A program made the translations under genes and the position numbers. DNA of 64,000 nucleotides. Source: Myxococcales bacterium. GTDB lineage: Bacteria > Myxococcota_A > Polyangia > Nannocystales > Nannocystaceae. The notes under the pieces are model-generated. The model worked only from the letters and a program-made list of their open reading frames with translations. It ran no database searches and was not told where the DNA came from. Below, in pieces: positions 10,877-19,615 of this stretch (the stretch's first letter is position 1; the number at the start of each line of letters is the position of its first letter). The DNA lies in contig JACKDV010000008.1 of assembly GCA_020633315.1 (NCBI GenBank), positions 1-64,000 on the forward strand, read 5' to 3'.

Positions 10877-11752
10877 TCAGCCGCAGCGGCGCTCGCACGA
10901 GGCCGCGCTCTGATCGCACTGCAGGCGGCAGGTGCTCGCGTCGGAGCCCTCGCCGGAGCAATCCTCGCGGCAGCGGCTGGCTCGCTCGGAGCACAGCCGC
11001 CGGCAGTCGGCGGGGCGGGTGGTGATCGAGCTCGTCTCTCGACCCGTGGTGGGGTCGTCCTTGCGCTCCTGCGCGTAGCTGCAGGTGGCGATGCAGGTCT
11101 CGCGATCGTCCTCGCTGGCCTCGCCGGCGCAGCGCGCCGAGCAATCGGGGGCGGGGCTCGGCGTGACCGCGGGCGTCGGCGAGGGACGCGGGCTGGGAGC
11201 GACGGCCGGTGCGGGGCGAGGGCTCGCGGCCACGGCCGGCGCCGGGCGGGCGGCGGCGCGGGGCGGGGGCCCGGGTTGGCGACGCAGGCACTGCAGCTTG
11301 CAGCGAGCGCGCTGCGGTCCGTCGGCAATCGGCTCGCAGCGATCCTGACAGCCCACCAGCCCGAGGTAGTAGCGCTGCCGCGGAGAGGGCGGAGCCGCGG
11401 TCGTCGGAGGGCTCGCGGCCGCAGGGCTCGCTGCGGGGGCGTTGCTCTCCACCACCTCGCCGCGCGGGGTCACCGTGGTGACCGTGGTCACCGGGGGCGG
11501 CGCGGACTCCTGGCCGGGGGCCGGCCCGCCCACCGAGCGCTCCTCGGTCCAGCGGATGATGTGCGCGTGGTCCTTCTCCTCCACGGCCGCGCGACAGTTG
11601 AGGCGGCAGGTGGCCCGGTCGGTCTCGTCGTCGCTGGCGCTGCACTTGCTCTGGCACGCCTGGATCTCGGCCTCGGGATCCGGCGTGGGGCCCGGGGCCG
11701 CGAGCCAGGCTCCCAGGACGGCGCCGACGAGCGCGGTGGTGATCGCCTGCAT
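10877..11752 (-). CDS. Secreted protein with repeated twin CX3C motifs
   Basis: 291 residues, function unknown. Signal peptide (about 1-20, cleavage after A-A-P-G). Three segments have C-x3-C-x11-C-x3-C (one after the signal, one near residue 145, one near 215) and a fourth, denser cluster at the C terminus has three or four further CxxxC pairs. Pro/Ala/Thr-rich linkers separate them. Twin CX3C with an 11-residue gap is the pattern of alpha-helical hairpins held by two disulfides (small Tim/CHCH-like); here I infer only the fold type. ATG 11752 has GAGGGA 3 nt upstream and TACGAT (11773-11768) as possible -10. Confidence 0.75.
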   Translation of the reverse strand: MQAITTALVGAVLGAWLAAPGPTPDPEAEIQACQSKCSASDDETDRATCRLNCRAAVEEKDHAHIIRWTEERSVGGPAPGQESAPPPVTTVTTVTPRGEVVESNAPAASPAAASPPTTAAPPSPRQRYYLGLVGCQDRCEPIADGPQRARCKLQCLRRQPGPPPRAAARPAPAVAASPRPAPAVAPSPRPSPTPAVTPSPAPDCSARCAGEASEDDRETCIATCSYAQERKDDPTTGRETSSITTRPADCRRLCSERASRCREDCSGEGSDASTCRLQCDQSAASCERRCG

Positions 11753-11802
11753 CGTCCCTCCTGCCGCGATCGTAGCAGCCGCGGCGCGGCGCCGCCCGCC
11801 GG

Positions 11803-12594
11803 CTACTTGCCCAGGAACGCCGGATCGCGCTTCTCGAGGTAGGCGGCCAGCCCCTCGCGGGCGTCCTCGCCCTCGAACAGCCGTTGCTGCAGCTCTCGCT
11901 CGAGCGCGAGGCCGTCGGCCAGGCTGAGGTCGGCGCCGGTCTGGCACGCGCGCTTGATCAGCCCCACCGCGCGCGAGGCCCGGGCCGGCGGCACGAAGCC
12001 CCGCGCGTGCTCCTCCACCTTGGCCATGAAGGCATCGTGGTCGGAGGCCTCCCACACATGGTTGACCAGGCCCAGCTCGGCCGCGCGCGCGTAGTCGAAG
12101 ACCTCGCCGCTGGCCATCAGCTCGATCGCCCGCGCCTTGCCGACCATTCGCACCAGGCGCTGGGTGCCGCCCGTGCCCGGCAGCACCCCCAGCTTGACCT
12201 CGGGCAGGCCGCACTTGCCCGAGCCGCTCCGGGCGATCCGCAGGTCGGCCGCCAGCGCGACCTCGAGGCCCCCGCCCACGCAGTGCCCGTCGAGCGCCGC
12301 GATCACCAGCTTGGGCGTGTGCTCCAGCCGCAGCAGGGTCTCGTTGGCGTGCAGGCAGAAGTTGTACTTGAAGTAGGGATCCGCGGTGCGGAGCATGCCG
12401 ATGTCGGCCCCCGCGCAGAAGAACTTGCCGCCCGCACCCGACAGCACGAGCACGTGGACCTCGGGGTCGAAGCGAGCCTCCAGGATGGCCGCGTCGAGCT
12501 CCTTCATCATCTCGTACGAGTAGCAATTGGCCGGCGGCACATCGAGGGTGAGCAGCGCCAGCCCATCGCGGTGGGTGTACTCGACCAGTGGCAT
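11803..12594 (-). CDS. Enoyl-CoA hydratase/isomerase (crotonase) family
   Basis: 263 residues. The oxyanion-hole segments are F-F-C-A-G-A-D-I-G and [12 protein letters not shown], and both crotonase catalytic glutamates are present (G-G-L-E and L-P-E-V-K-L-G), so true enoyl-CoA hydratase activity in beta-oxidation or a related pathway is likely. Start ATG 12594 is preferred over the in-frame ATG 12609 because TATGCT lies exactly 6 nt upstream. Divergent from the thioesterase gene; together with the AtoE-like transporter this forms a small acyl-CoA/fatty acid locus. Confidence 0.9.
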   Translation of the reverse strand: MPLVEYTHRDGLALLTLDVPPANCYSYEMMKELDAAILEARFDPEVHVLVLSGAGGKFFCAGADIGMLRTADPYFKYNFCLHANETLLRLEHTPKLVIAALDGHCVGGGLEVALAADLRIARSGSGKCGLPEVKLGVLPGTGGTQRLVRMVGKARAIELMASGEVFDYARAAELGLVNHVWEASDHDAFMAKVEEHARGFVPPARASRAVGLIKRACQTGADLSLADGLALERELQQRLFEGEDAREGLAAYLEKRDPAFLGK

Positions 12595-12600
12595 CGGCGG

Positions 12601-12610
12601 AGCATACACT
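12601..12610. promoter_or_regulatory. Bidirectional overlapping -10 elements (AGCATACACT)
   Basis: On the minus strand TATGCT (12606-12601) is 6 nt before ATG 12594; on the plus strand TACACT (12605-12610) is 6 nt before GTG 12617. The two hexamers share the TA at 12605-12606. With the usual 6-7 nt from -10 to start site, both mRNAs would begin at their start codons. No Shine-Dalgarno site on either side. Confidence 0.55.
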
Positions 12611-12616
12611 CATGCG

Positions 12617-13087
12617 GTGCCGAGCCAAGCGCCCGCCGGCGTCCATCGCTACCCCCTACAGGTGAGCTGGGGCGATTGCGATCCCGCCGGGATCGTGTAC
12701 TTCCCGCGCTTCTTCGAGAAGTTCCACGAGGCGATGGAGCAGTGGTTCGCCGCGGGCCTGCGCCTGCCCTACGAGGAGCTCATCGTGGGGCGACGCCTGG
12801 GGCTGCCCTCGGTCCACACCGAGGCCGACTTCGCCGTGCCCTGCCGCTTCGGCGAGCGCCTGGTGGTCGAGCTGCGGGTGCATCGCCTGGGCCGCTCCTC
12901 GGTGGAGCTGGGCTATCGCGTGGTGGTGGCCGACGACGAGGCCGCGCCGCCGCGGCTCACCGGGCGCAGCGTGTGCGTGCTGATGGATCTCGATCCCGCC
13001 AGCGAGACCCACCTGCGGGCGCTGCCCTGGCCCGAGGATCTGCGCGCGCGGATCGAGGCGTTCGGCGTGAGGGCACAGGACGCATGA
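12617..13087 (+). CDS. Hot-dog thioesterase, YbgC/4-hydroxybenzoyl-CoA type
   Basis: 156 residues from GTG 12617. The motif W-G-D-C-D-P-A-G-I-V-Y-F carries the catalytic aspartate of this family (usually x-D-x-D-x-x-G-x-x-x-x-x-x-Y/F), followed by the long hot-dog helix. Predicted to hydrolyse an acyl- or aryl-CoA. The start fits the family length and the upstream TACACT; the frame is open further upstream only inside the opposite gene. Its stop overlaps the next start (ATGA), so it is co-translated with the transporter. Confidence 0.88.
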   Translation: MPSQAPAGVHRYPLQVSWGDCDPAGIVYFPRFFEKFHEAMEQWFAAGLRLPYEELIVGRRLGLPSVHTEADFAVPCRFGERLVVELRVHRLGRSSVELGYRVVVADDEAAPPRLTGRSVCVLMDLDPASETHLRALPWPEDLRARIEAFGVRAQDA

Positions 13088-14457
13088 GCGCGCTGGCCCG
13101 ACTGGGGATCTCGGCGCGCCGGGGCTTCGGTCGGGTGGTGCCCGATCCCTTCGCGATCGCGGTGCTGCTCACGGGCCTGGTCATGCTGCTCGCCCTGGCC
13201 GCAGGCCGGGCCCCGCTCGACGTGCTGCGCGACTGGGGCGGCGGCGGCGGGCTGTGGAAGTTGCTGACCTTCACCATGCAGATGTGCGCGATGCTGGTGC
13301 TGGGCACGGCCCTCGCGGCCGCCCCCGCCGTGCAGCGCGGCCTGGCGGCGCTGGTGCACCGGGCTCCCTCGCCGCGGGGGCTGGTCGCGCTGGTGGCCCT
13401 GTGCTCGATCGCCCTGTCGCTGCTCAACTGGAGCCTGGCCCTCATCGGCGGGGCCCTGCTGGCCCGCGAGGCGGGGCAGGTGGCGCGGCGGCGGGGCTGG
13501 GCGCTGCACTACCCGCTGGTGTGCGCGGCGGGCTACGCCGGCCTGATGACCTGGCACGGCGGGCTCTCGGGCAGCGCCCCGCTCAAGGCCGCGACCGACG
13601 CGGGCATGCAGGAGGTGCTCGGCCCCGAGCTGGCCGCGCGCGCGGGATCCATCCCGCTCACCGAGTCGATCCTCGGCCCGCTCAACCTGCTGGTGAGCGG
13701 TGGCCTGCTGGTGCTCGGCCCGCTGCTGTTCTTCTGGCTCACGCCGCGGGCCGGCCAGGATCCCGGCCCCGACGCGGCGCCCGATCGCATCGAGACGGAG
13801 CTCGAGCTCGATCCCCCGCCGAGCGCGGGGGCGGGCACCCCCGTCGAGCGAGTCGAGCGCTCGTCGCTGATCGTGTGGCTGCTCGCGCTGCCCATGGCCG
13901 CCGCGCTGGGGCTGGTGCTCGCCGATCGGGGCATCGCCCGCCTCGACTTCGACACCGTCAACCTCGCGCTGTGGTGCGCCGCGCTCATCCTGCACGGCCG
14001 GCCCGATCGCTTCGTGGCCGCCTGCGAGCAGGGCGTGCGAAGCTGCACCGGCATCATCCTGCAGTTTCCGCTCTACGGCGGGATCATGGGCATGATGGGC
14101 GGGGCCGGGCTGTCCTCGGCGCTGTCGCGCTGGTTCGCCGAGGCGGGCGCGGGGGCCTTCACCGTGGTCGGCTTCCTCGCCGCCGGCCTGCTCAACCTGT
14201 TCGTGCCCTCGGGGGGTGGCCAGTGGGCGGTGCAGGGCCCCATCCTCGTCGAGGGCGCGCTCGAGCTGGGCCTGCCCGTCTCCGACGCGATGATGGCCAT
14301 GGCCTACGGCGACCAGTGGACCAACATGCTGCAGCCGTTCTGGGCGCTGCCGTTGCTGGCCATCACCCGGGTGCGGGCCCGCGACATCATCGGCTACACC
14401 GCGATCTGGATGGTGGCCGGCGGGCTGTGGATCGTGGGCTGCCTGCTGCTGTGGTGA
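13084..14457 (+). CDS. Short-chain fatty acid transporter, AtoE family
   Basis: 457 residues with about ten to twelve hydrophobic segments across its length and a hydrophilic, Glu/Pro-rich loop at about 225-260. Recognisable family segments include the N-terminal V-V-P-D-P-F-A-I-A-V-L-L-T, TWHGGLSGSAPLK and N-L-F-V-P-S-G-G-G-Q-W-A-V-Q-G-P. Predicted to import short-chain fatty acids across the inner membrane. Coupled to the thioesterase by an ATGA overlap, which fits uptake followed by CoA metabolism; the crotonase is divergent. Confidence 0.88.
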   Translation: MSALARLGISARRGFGRVVPDPFAIAVLLTGLVMLLALAAGRAPLDVLRDWGGGGGLWKLLTFTMQMCAMLVLGTALAAAPAVQRGLAALVHRAPSPRGLVALVALCSIALSLLNWSLALIGGALLAREAGQVARRRGWALHYPLVCAAGYAGLMTWHGGLSGSAPLKAATDAGMQEVLGPELAARAGSIPLTESILGPLNLLVSGGLLVLGPLLFFWLTPRAGQDPGPDAAPDRIETELELDPPPSAGAGTPVERVERSSLIVWLLALPMAAALGLVLADRGIARLDFDTVNLALWCAALILHGRPDRFVAACEQGVRSCTGIILQFPLYGGIMGMMGGAGLSSALSRWFAEAGAGAFTVVGFLAAGLLNLFVPSGGGQWAVQGPILVEGALELGLPVSDAMMAMAYGDQWTNMLQPFWALPLLAITRVRARDIIGYTAIWMVAGGLWIVGCLLLW

Positions 14458-14476
14458 CGGCGCACCCCGCCGCGGG

Positions 14477-14482
14477 TAGGCT
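14477..14482 (+). promoter_or_regulatory. -10-like TAGGCT, predicted leaderless start
   Basis: TAGGCT ends 6 nt before ATG 14489; the six bases between are all C, so no Shine-Dalgarno site is possible. Confidence 0.45.
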
Positions 14483-14488
14483 CCCCCC

Positions 14489-16300
14489 ATGCGCCCGACC
14501 CACGCCCTGGTCTCGTTGCTGCTCCTGCTCGCCTGCCACGTCTCGGTCGGCACCGAGCAGCCCGCCGACGCCACCCCGGCTCCGCCCCCGAGCGATGCCG
14601 GGGGGAAGCCGGCCTCGGTCGTGCTGCAGGCCGAGGAGGCCGAGATCCGCGAGCACCTCGAGTTCCTCGCCGACGACGCCCAGATGGGCCGACCCCCCGG
14701 CACCGAGGCCGATCGCCGCGTGCAGGCCTACGTCGTCGAGCAGATGAAGGCCGCCGGCCTGCAGCCCGCGTTCGGCTCGGAGTACACCCAGCCCTTCGAC
14801 GTGGTCGACGGCGTGCGCATGACGGCCAAGCCGCTGCTGCGGGCCGGCGAGGTCGACATCCCGCACGCCATCGTGCCCTTCTCCACCGCCACCACCGAGC
14901 CGGTGGCGGCCCGCCTGATCTTCGTGGGTCATGGCATCGCCCCCGAGGGCAAGGGCACCGGCGACTACAAGGGCCTCGGGGCCAAGGTGAAGGGCAACAT
15001 CGTGGTCGCGCTGGGCGGCGCGCCCAAGGGCGACCCGCACCTGTCTCCCTCGCTCACCCGCCCGCAGAGCAAGGTGATCGCCGCGCGCGATCACGGAGCG
15101 GTGGGCTTCATCCTGTGGGAGCCCAGCCAGGAGCTGCCGTACCCCAACCACGGCGAGGTCACCGACTCCAAGCTGCCCGTGCTGTGGGTGGGCAAGGAGG
15201 GCACCTCCGAGCTGCTCGGCGCGCTGGGGGTGAAGGCCCGGCTGGGCGAGGGGGCGGTGCAGGCCGAGCGGATCAAGCCGGGCAAGCGCGGCGCCAAGCC
15301 GGTCCAGATCCACACCCCCATCGAGCCCGTGGTGCTGCAGACGGCCAACGTGAGCGGGATCCTGCCGGGACCCGAGGGCGCGCCGGCGCTGGTGATCGGC
15401 GCCCACATGGATCACCTGGGCATGGGCACCTCGCACTCGCTGGCCCCCGGGGTGGAGGCCGTCCACAACGGCGCCGACGACAATGCCTCGGGGGTGGCGG
15501 TGATCCTCGAGATGGCGCGGGTGCTCGGGGCCCTGCCGCCGGCCGAGCGCCCCTACACCCTGTGCTTCGTCGCCTTCGGAGCCGAGGAGATGGGCCTGCT
15601 CGGCTCCAAGCACTACGTGGAGCACCTGCCCGAGGCCGAGCGCGAGCGCATGGTGGCGATGCTCAACTTCGACATGGTGGGGCGCCTCGATCCCGACAAG
15701 GGCCTGGTGATCTCGGGGGTGGGCACCTCGTCGGCGTGGCCGGGGCTGATCGAGCGCTTCCGCGGCGCGCTCACGGTGAGCGCCTCCGACGACGGCTACG
15801 GCGCCTCGGATCAGACCAGCTTCTACGAGGACGGCCTGCCGGTGCTGCACTTCTTCACCGGGCCGCACTCGGACTACCACAAGCCCAGCGACGACGCGGA
15901 CAAGATCAACTTCGCCGGGGCCGACGAGATCGCCGAGATCGCCATCGGCATCGTCCACGCCATCAGCACCGAGGGCACCGCGATCGACTACATCAAGGTC
16001 GCCCGGGCGGCACCCACCCGCGGCGGCTTCAAGGTGTCGCTGGGCACCATCCCCGACTACGGCGCGCAGGTGGACGGCGTGCGGCTGTCCGGGGTGCGCG
16101 AGGGCGGGGCCGCGGCCAAGGCCGGGCTGCTCAAGGCCGACGTGGTCAAGAAGATCGGCGACCGCGAGATCCACAACCTCGACGATTTCATGGCCACCTT
16201 CGGCGAGCTCGAGCCGGGCCAGGCGGTCGAGGTGGTGGTGGAGCGCGACGGTCAGTCGCTCACGATCTCGCTGGTGCCCGACGCTCCGCAGCGCCGCTGA
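14489..16300 (+). CDS. Lipoprotein M28-family metallopeptidase with PDZ domain
   Basis: 603 residues. Lipobox L-L-A-C16. A PA-like inserted domain (about 130-280) precedes the M28 catalytic domain. Zinc ligands are visible as GAHMDHLG (His), NGADDNASG (bridging Asp), F-G-A-E-E-M-G (general base Glu plus ligand Glu), N-F-D-M-V-G-R (Asp) and PHSDYHKPSDD (His), so the di-zinc site is complete. A C-terminal PDZ-like domain (about 515-600) has G-V-R-E-G-G-A-A-A-K-A-G-L. An aminopeptidase acting in the periplasm or at the outer surface, with PDZ for substrate or partner binding. Confidence 0.92.
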   Translation: MRPTHALVSLLLLLACHVSVGTEQPADATPAPPPSDAGGKPASVVLQAEEAEIREHLEFLADDAQMGRPPGTEADRRVQAYVVEQMKAAGLQPAFGSEYTQPFDVVDGVRMTAKPLLRAGEVDIPHAIVPFSTATTEPVAARLIFVGHGIAPEGKGTGDYKGLGAKVKGNIVVALGGAPKGDPHLSPSLTRPQSKVIAARDHGAVGFILWEPSQELPYPNHGEVTDSKLPVLWVGKEGTSELLGALGVKARLGEGAVQAERIKPGKRGAKPVQIHTPIEPVVLQTANVSGILPGPEGAPALVIGAHMDHLGMGTSHSLAPGVEAVHNGADDNASGVAVILEMARVLGALPPAERPYTLCFVAFGAEEMGLLGSKHYVEHLPEAERERMVAMLNFDMVGRLDPDKGLVISGVGTSSAWPGLIERFRGALTVSASDDGYGASDQTSFYEDGLPVLHFFTGPHSDYHKPSDDADKINFAGADEIAEIAIGIVHAISTEGTAIDYIKVARAAPTRGGFKVSLGTIPDYGAQVDGVRLSGVREGGAAAKAGLLKADVVKKIGDREIHNLDDFMATFGELEPGQAVEVVVERDGQSLTISLVPDAPQRR

Positions 16301-16423
16301 GCCGAGCCCGGGGCGTCCGTGACGCGGGGGCTCGGCGCCGAGATCTCGGGAATTGCTCCCGGTCCTCCGCGGGCTCCCTCGGGGCGGGACAGGGGGTCGG
16401 CCTTCGTGCTAACTAGCCGGGTC

Positions 16424-17182
16424 ATGACCAAGACCTCCCTCGTGGTGTGTTGTGCGCTGCTGACCCTCGCGTGCACCAAGGAGGACACACCGCCCACCAC
16501 CACGCCCGAGCCCGCGCCCGTGCAGGAGGCCACCCCCGACCCGGACGTCGAGGCCGAGCCGGAGCCGGAGCCGGAGGACCAGCGGACGCTGCAGACCCGG
16601 GCCTGCGACGAGGAGGGCAACGCCCAGGCCTGCACCGCGCTCGCGGTGAAGTGGCAGAAGGGGCAGGAGGGTCCCCAGGACGCGACCAAGGCCCGCGAGT
16701 ACTACCAAAAGGGCTGCGACGGCGGGCACGGGATCGGCTGCTACAACCTGGCGCTGATGCTCCAGACCCCCGAGGGGGGCGAGCCCGATCCGGCCAAGGC
16801 GATCGAGCTGCACGTGCAGGTGTGCGAGGGCGGCGAGATCCCCGAGGCCTGCTTCGACGCGGCGGTGCTGCTCGAGAGCGGGACCGCGGGCGAGCCCGAT
16901 CTCGCGCGGGCGCGCGGCCTGTACCAGGGCTTGTGCGACGGCGGCAACCAGGTGGGCTGCGTGCAGGTGGGTCGCATGTCGATGCTCGGCGAGGGCGGAG
17001 GCAAGGACGCCAAGAAGGCCCGCGAGCTGTTCGATGCTGCGTGCGAGGCCGGTGAGGCCTCGGGCTGCTACTTCATGGCCCTGGCCTGGGAGAAGGGCGT
17101 GGGCGGCAAGCGCAACAAGGGCAAGGGCGCCGAGTACAAGAAGCGCGCCTGCGACGGGGGCTTCCAGCAGGCCTGCGGCTGA
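16424..17182 (+). CDS. Sel1-like repeat lipoprotein
   Basis: 252 residues. Lipobox L-T-L-A-C17, Pro/Glu linker (18-60), then about five Sel1-like helical repeats of 35-40 residues with the pattern A-R-x-x-Y/F-x-x-x-C-(D/E)-x-G-x-x-x-(G/A)-C. Each repeat contributes cysteines that could form disulfides between its helices. A solenoid of this kind usually serves protein-protein contact. ATG 16424 has no Shine-Dalgarno; TAACTA lies 8 nt upstream. The frame stays open upstream to 16319 but that part has no signal peptide character. Confidence 0.85.
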   Translation: MTKTSLVVCCALLTLACTKEDTPPTTTPEPAPVQEATPDPDVEAEPEPEPEDQRTLQTRACDEEGNAQACTALAVKWQKGQEGPQDATKAREYYQKGCDGGHGIGCYNLALMLQTPEGGEPDPAKAIELHVQVCEGGEIPEACFDAAVLLESGTAGEPDLARARGLYQGLCDGGNQVGCVQVGRMSMLGEGGGKDAKKARELFDAACEAGEASGCYFMALAWEKGVGGKRNKGKGAEYKKRACDGGFQQACG

Positions 17183-17196
17183 GCCTCCGGGCGGGG

Positions 17197-17202
17197 TATC
17201 GT
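17197..17202 (+). promoter_or_regulatory. -10-like TATCGT, predicted leaderless start
   Basis: GGGGTATCGT ends 6 nt before the GTG start at 17209. TATCGT occurs as a candidate -10 at least five times in the window. Confidence 0.45.
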
Positions 17203-17208
17203 GGCGGG

Positions 17209-19479
17209 GTGAGCCCAACTGGTCTCGTCCCTCGCTGGCGGGTCGTGGTCCTCGGCCTGCTCGGATTGCTCGCGAGCTCGGGGTGCCCCCACAAGGGCCC
17301 GGCGACGCCCTCGGAGCCGAGCGCCGCGGTGGGGGCCGACGAGCTCGACGAGCCCCTCGAGTCGTCGCTGACGCTCGCGCTCTGTGACGCCTACGCCTGC
17401 GAGCTCCGTGAGGGCGTGCTGCGCTGCTGGGGCTCGGACATCGTGGTGCCCGGGGCCGCGACCCTCGACCCCGAGGCGCTGGCGTCGATGCCGGTCGACG
17501 AGGTGCGGCGCTTCGCCGTGGGGCCCGATCGCATCTGCGTGATCTCGGAACGGGAGCTGCAGTGCTGGGGGCACGACCCCGACGCCGACGTCCCGCAGCT
17601 CGAGGACGAGGACCCCCCGCCGTCCATCGAGCGCCTGGGCGTCGTCGAGCCCGCCGACGTGCGCATCGACGACGCCACCGTCTGCGCGCGCAGCAGCGGG
17701 GGAGACCTGAGCTGCTGGACCTTCGAGGAGCCCGAGGACGACGACCTCCCCGAGGACGAGGTCGTGTCGCCCTGGATGGAGCGGCACGACCTGCCGGGAC
17801 CCGTGGCGGCCTACGACCCGGGGGACGCCTTCGTCTGCGCGATCATGGAGGACCAGCGCATCTCCTGCTGGGGCCGCGATCCGATGCACGAGGAGCGGGC
17901 CTACCGGGTCTGGGACCAGTGCATGAACGAGCAGAGCGCGAGCGCGGCCGAAGAGGAAGAGGCGTGCGACGAGGAATTCGTCGACTGCGACGAGGAGCAC
18001 GAGGATCCCGACGCCATCTGCGATCGGGCGGAGCGAGAGGAGCTGGCCGAGGCGTGGATGCCCGCCTCGGGGATCGAGCTCGAGGGCGTGCCGCGACCGC
18101 GGGCCATCGAGGCCGGCGAGGACTTCGCCTGCGCGCTGACCGAGGACGGCCGGGTGTTCTGCTGGGGCAGCGGCGACGACGGTCGCCTGGGCAACGGCGC
18201 CACGGTGCCCTCGCCCGTCCCGGTGCCCGTGCTGGGGCTCGACGACGCGACGGCCCTCGCCATCGGAGATGACCACGCCTGCGTGGCACGCTTCGGCGGC
18301 GGTGTGGCGTGCTGGGGGAACAACCTGTTCTCGGCCGTCGGGGGGGTCGAGGCCGACGTGCTGCGACCCCGCGTGGTCGAGGGCATCACCGATGCGACCG
18401 ACGTGGTGGCGAGCTGGAACCTCTCGTGTGCGATCCGACGCGAGGGGCCGCCCCTGTGCTGGGGGTTGGACGACGACGGGCGGGTCCGCGATCGCGCCCC
18501 GGACCCGATCGTGGCCCCGGTGCCCATCGACGGCGTGGCCCACCTGCTGCCGCTGACCAACGACTCGTGCGCGACCCGGCAAGACGGCTCGCTGTGGTGC
18601 TGGGGGCGGCGGGGGCTCGGGCCCGGGCTGCACCTGGACGCCTACACCAAGCCGCGTCGCCTGCCCCACGAGGGGCTGGTGGAGCTGCTGCCCTGGGGCC
18701 CCTGTGCTCGCGCCGAGTCCGGCGAGCTGCGTTGCTGGCGGAACGACGACGAGATGGTGCAGGGCGGCCCCACCGTGCTCGTGGTCTCCGACGTGGTGGC
18801 GGCCGACGTCGGGCCCACCGACGCGTGCGCGGTGACCAAGGACGGCCAGGTCCACTGCTGGAAGCACGACGCCAGGGCGCCGCCCGAGGTGACGCCGGTG
18901 ACCTCGGTGGGCAAGGTGGTCGACGTGGCGGTGGGGGCCACCCATGCGTGCGCGGTGCGTCGCGATCGAGCGGTGGATTGCTGGTCGCTGAGCACCCGGC
19001 TGAGCCTGCCGCCCACGCGGCTCGCCGGGGCGAGCGACGCCGTGGGCATCGTCGACACCGACACCCGAGTGTGCGTGCACACCTCCAAGGGGCGCGTGCA
19101 GTGCTGGGACTGGGGGCACCTGGGGCACTCCCCCTACGAGCAGTCGCTCGACGGAGTGGAGGCGCTGACGGGGGGCTCCTCGCATGCGTGTGCGCTCGCC
19201 AAGGGCAAGGTGTGGTGCTGGGGTCGCAACGACCAGCGGCAGCTCGGCTCCGACGCGGGCCGCGAGTCGGCGGGGCCCGTGCTCGTCCCCGGCCTCGACG
19301 AGGTGGTGGAGATCGCGGCCGGCAGCTCGCACACCTGCGCCCGTCGTCGCGACGGCAAGGTGCTCTGCTGGGGGCGCCGCATCGAGGGGCAGCTCGGCGT
19401 GCTGCCGCCCTCCTACCTGCTGGAGCCCACGCCGATGTTCTCGCCCGGCTGGCTGGAGTCAGCCGCCGCGATCGAGTGA
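17209..19479 (+). CDS. RCC1-type propeller lipoprotein with acidic, Cys-rich insertion
   Basis: 756 residues from GTG. Signal peptide with lipobox A-S-S-G-C26. The mature part contains a dozen or more degenerate RCC1-like repeats marked by (A/V)-C-A-(x) and (L/V)-x-C-W-(G/S/K/T), enough for two propellers. Between about 240 and 285 the array is interrupted by a Glu/Asp-rich insertion with five cysteines (CMNEQ..., ACDEE, DCDEE, ICDR), which could bind divalent metal. Homologous in layout to the RCC1 lipoprotein at 9.3-10.9 kb but much more diverged between repeats. Function unknown; surface recognition is plausible. Confidence 0.82.
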   Translation: MSPTGLVPRWRVVVLGLLGLLASSGCPHKGPATPSEPSAAVGADELDEPLESSLTLALCDAYACELREGVLRCWGSDIVVPGAATLDPEALASMPVDEVRRFAVGPDRICVISERELQCWGHDPDADVPQLEDEDPPPSIERLGVVEPADVRIDDATVCARSSGGDLSCWTFEEPEDDDLPEDEVVSPWMERHDLPGPVAAYDPGDAFVCAIMEDQRISCWGRDPMHEERAYRVWDQCMNEQSASAAEEEEACDEEFVDCDEEHEDPDAICDRAEREELAEAWMPASGIELEGVPRPRAIEAGEDFACALTEDGRVFCWGSGDDGRLGNGATVPSPVPVPVLGLDDATALAIGDDHACVARFGGGVACWGNNLFSAVGGVEADVLRPRVVEGITDATDVVASWNLSCAIRREGPPLCWGLDDDGRVRDRAPDPIVAPVPIDGVAHLLPLTNDSCATRQDGSLWCWGRRGLGPGLHLDAYTKPRRLPHEGLVELLPWGPCARAESGELRCWRNDDEMVQGGPTVLVVSDVVAADVGPTDACAVTKDGQVHCWKHDARAPPEVTPVTSVGKVVDVAVGATHACAVRRDRAVDCWSLSTRLSLPPTRLAGASDAVGIVDTDTRVCVHTSKGRVQCWDWGHLGHSPYEQSLDGVEALTGGSSHACALAKGKVWCWGRNDQRQLGSDAGRESAGPVLVPGLDEVVEIAAGSSHTCARRRDGKVLCWGRRIEGQLGVLPPSYLLEPTPMFSPGWLESAAAIE

Positions 19480-19615
19480 GCGCGCGGGCACCGGGGCTGG
19501 ACGCCGTTCGTCGGCGCCTTGGGGGGGCTTCGATGGCGGGGAGGCTCGCGCCCGGCCCGAGCGCCTGCGAGATCGTTGAGCCACTCGGACCCGCTCGTGC
19601 CGTCCACCCTCCTGA

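Noticed and set aside
10877..12646. Long N-terminal extension of the twin-CX3C protein (589 codons)
   Set aside because: The part above 11752 runs through the crotonase gene in another frame; the signal peptide and ribosome site start at 11752.
16319..16423. Upstream extension of the Sel1 lipoprotein
   Set aside because: Starting at 16424 gives a clean lipoprotein signal; the extra 35 residues would bury it.
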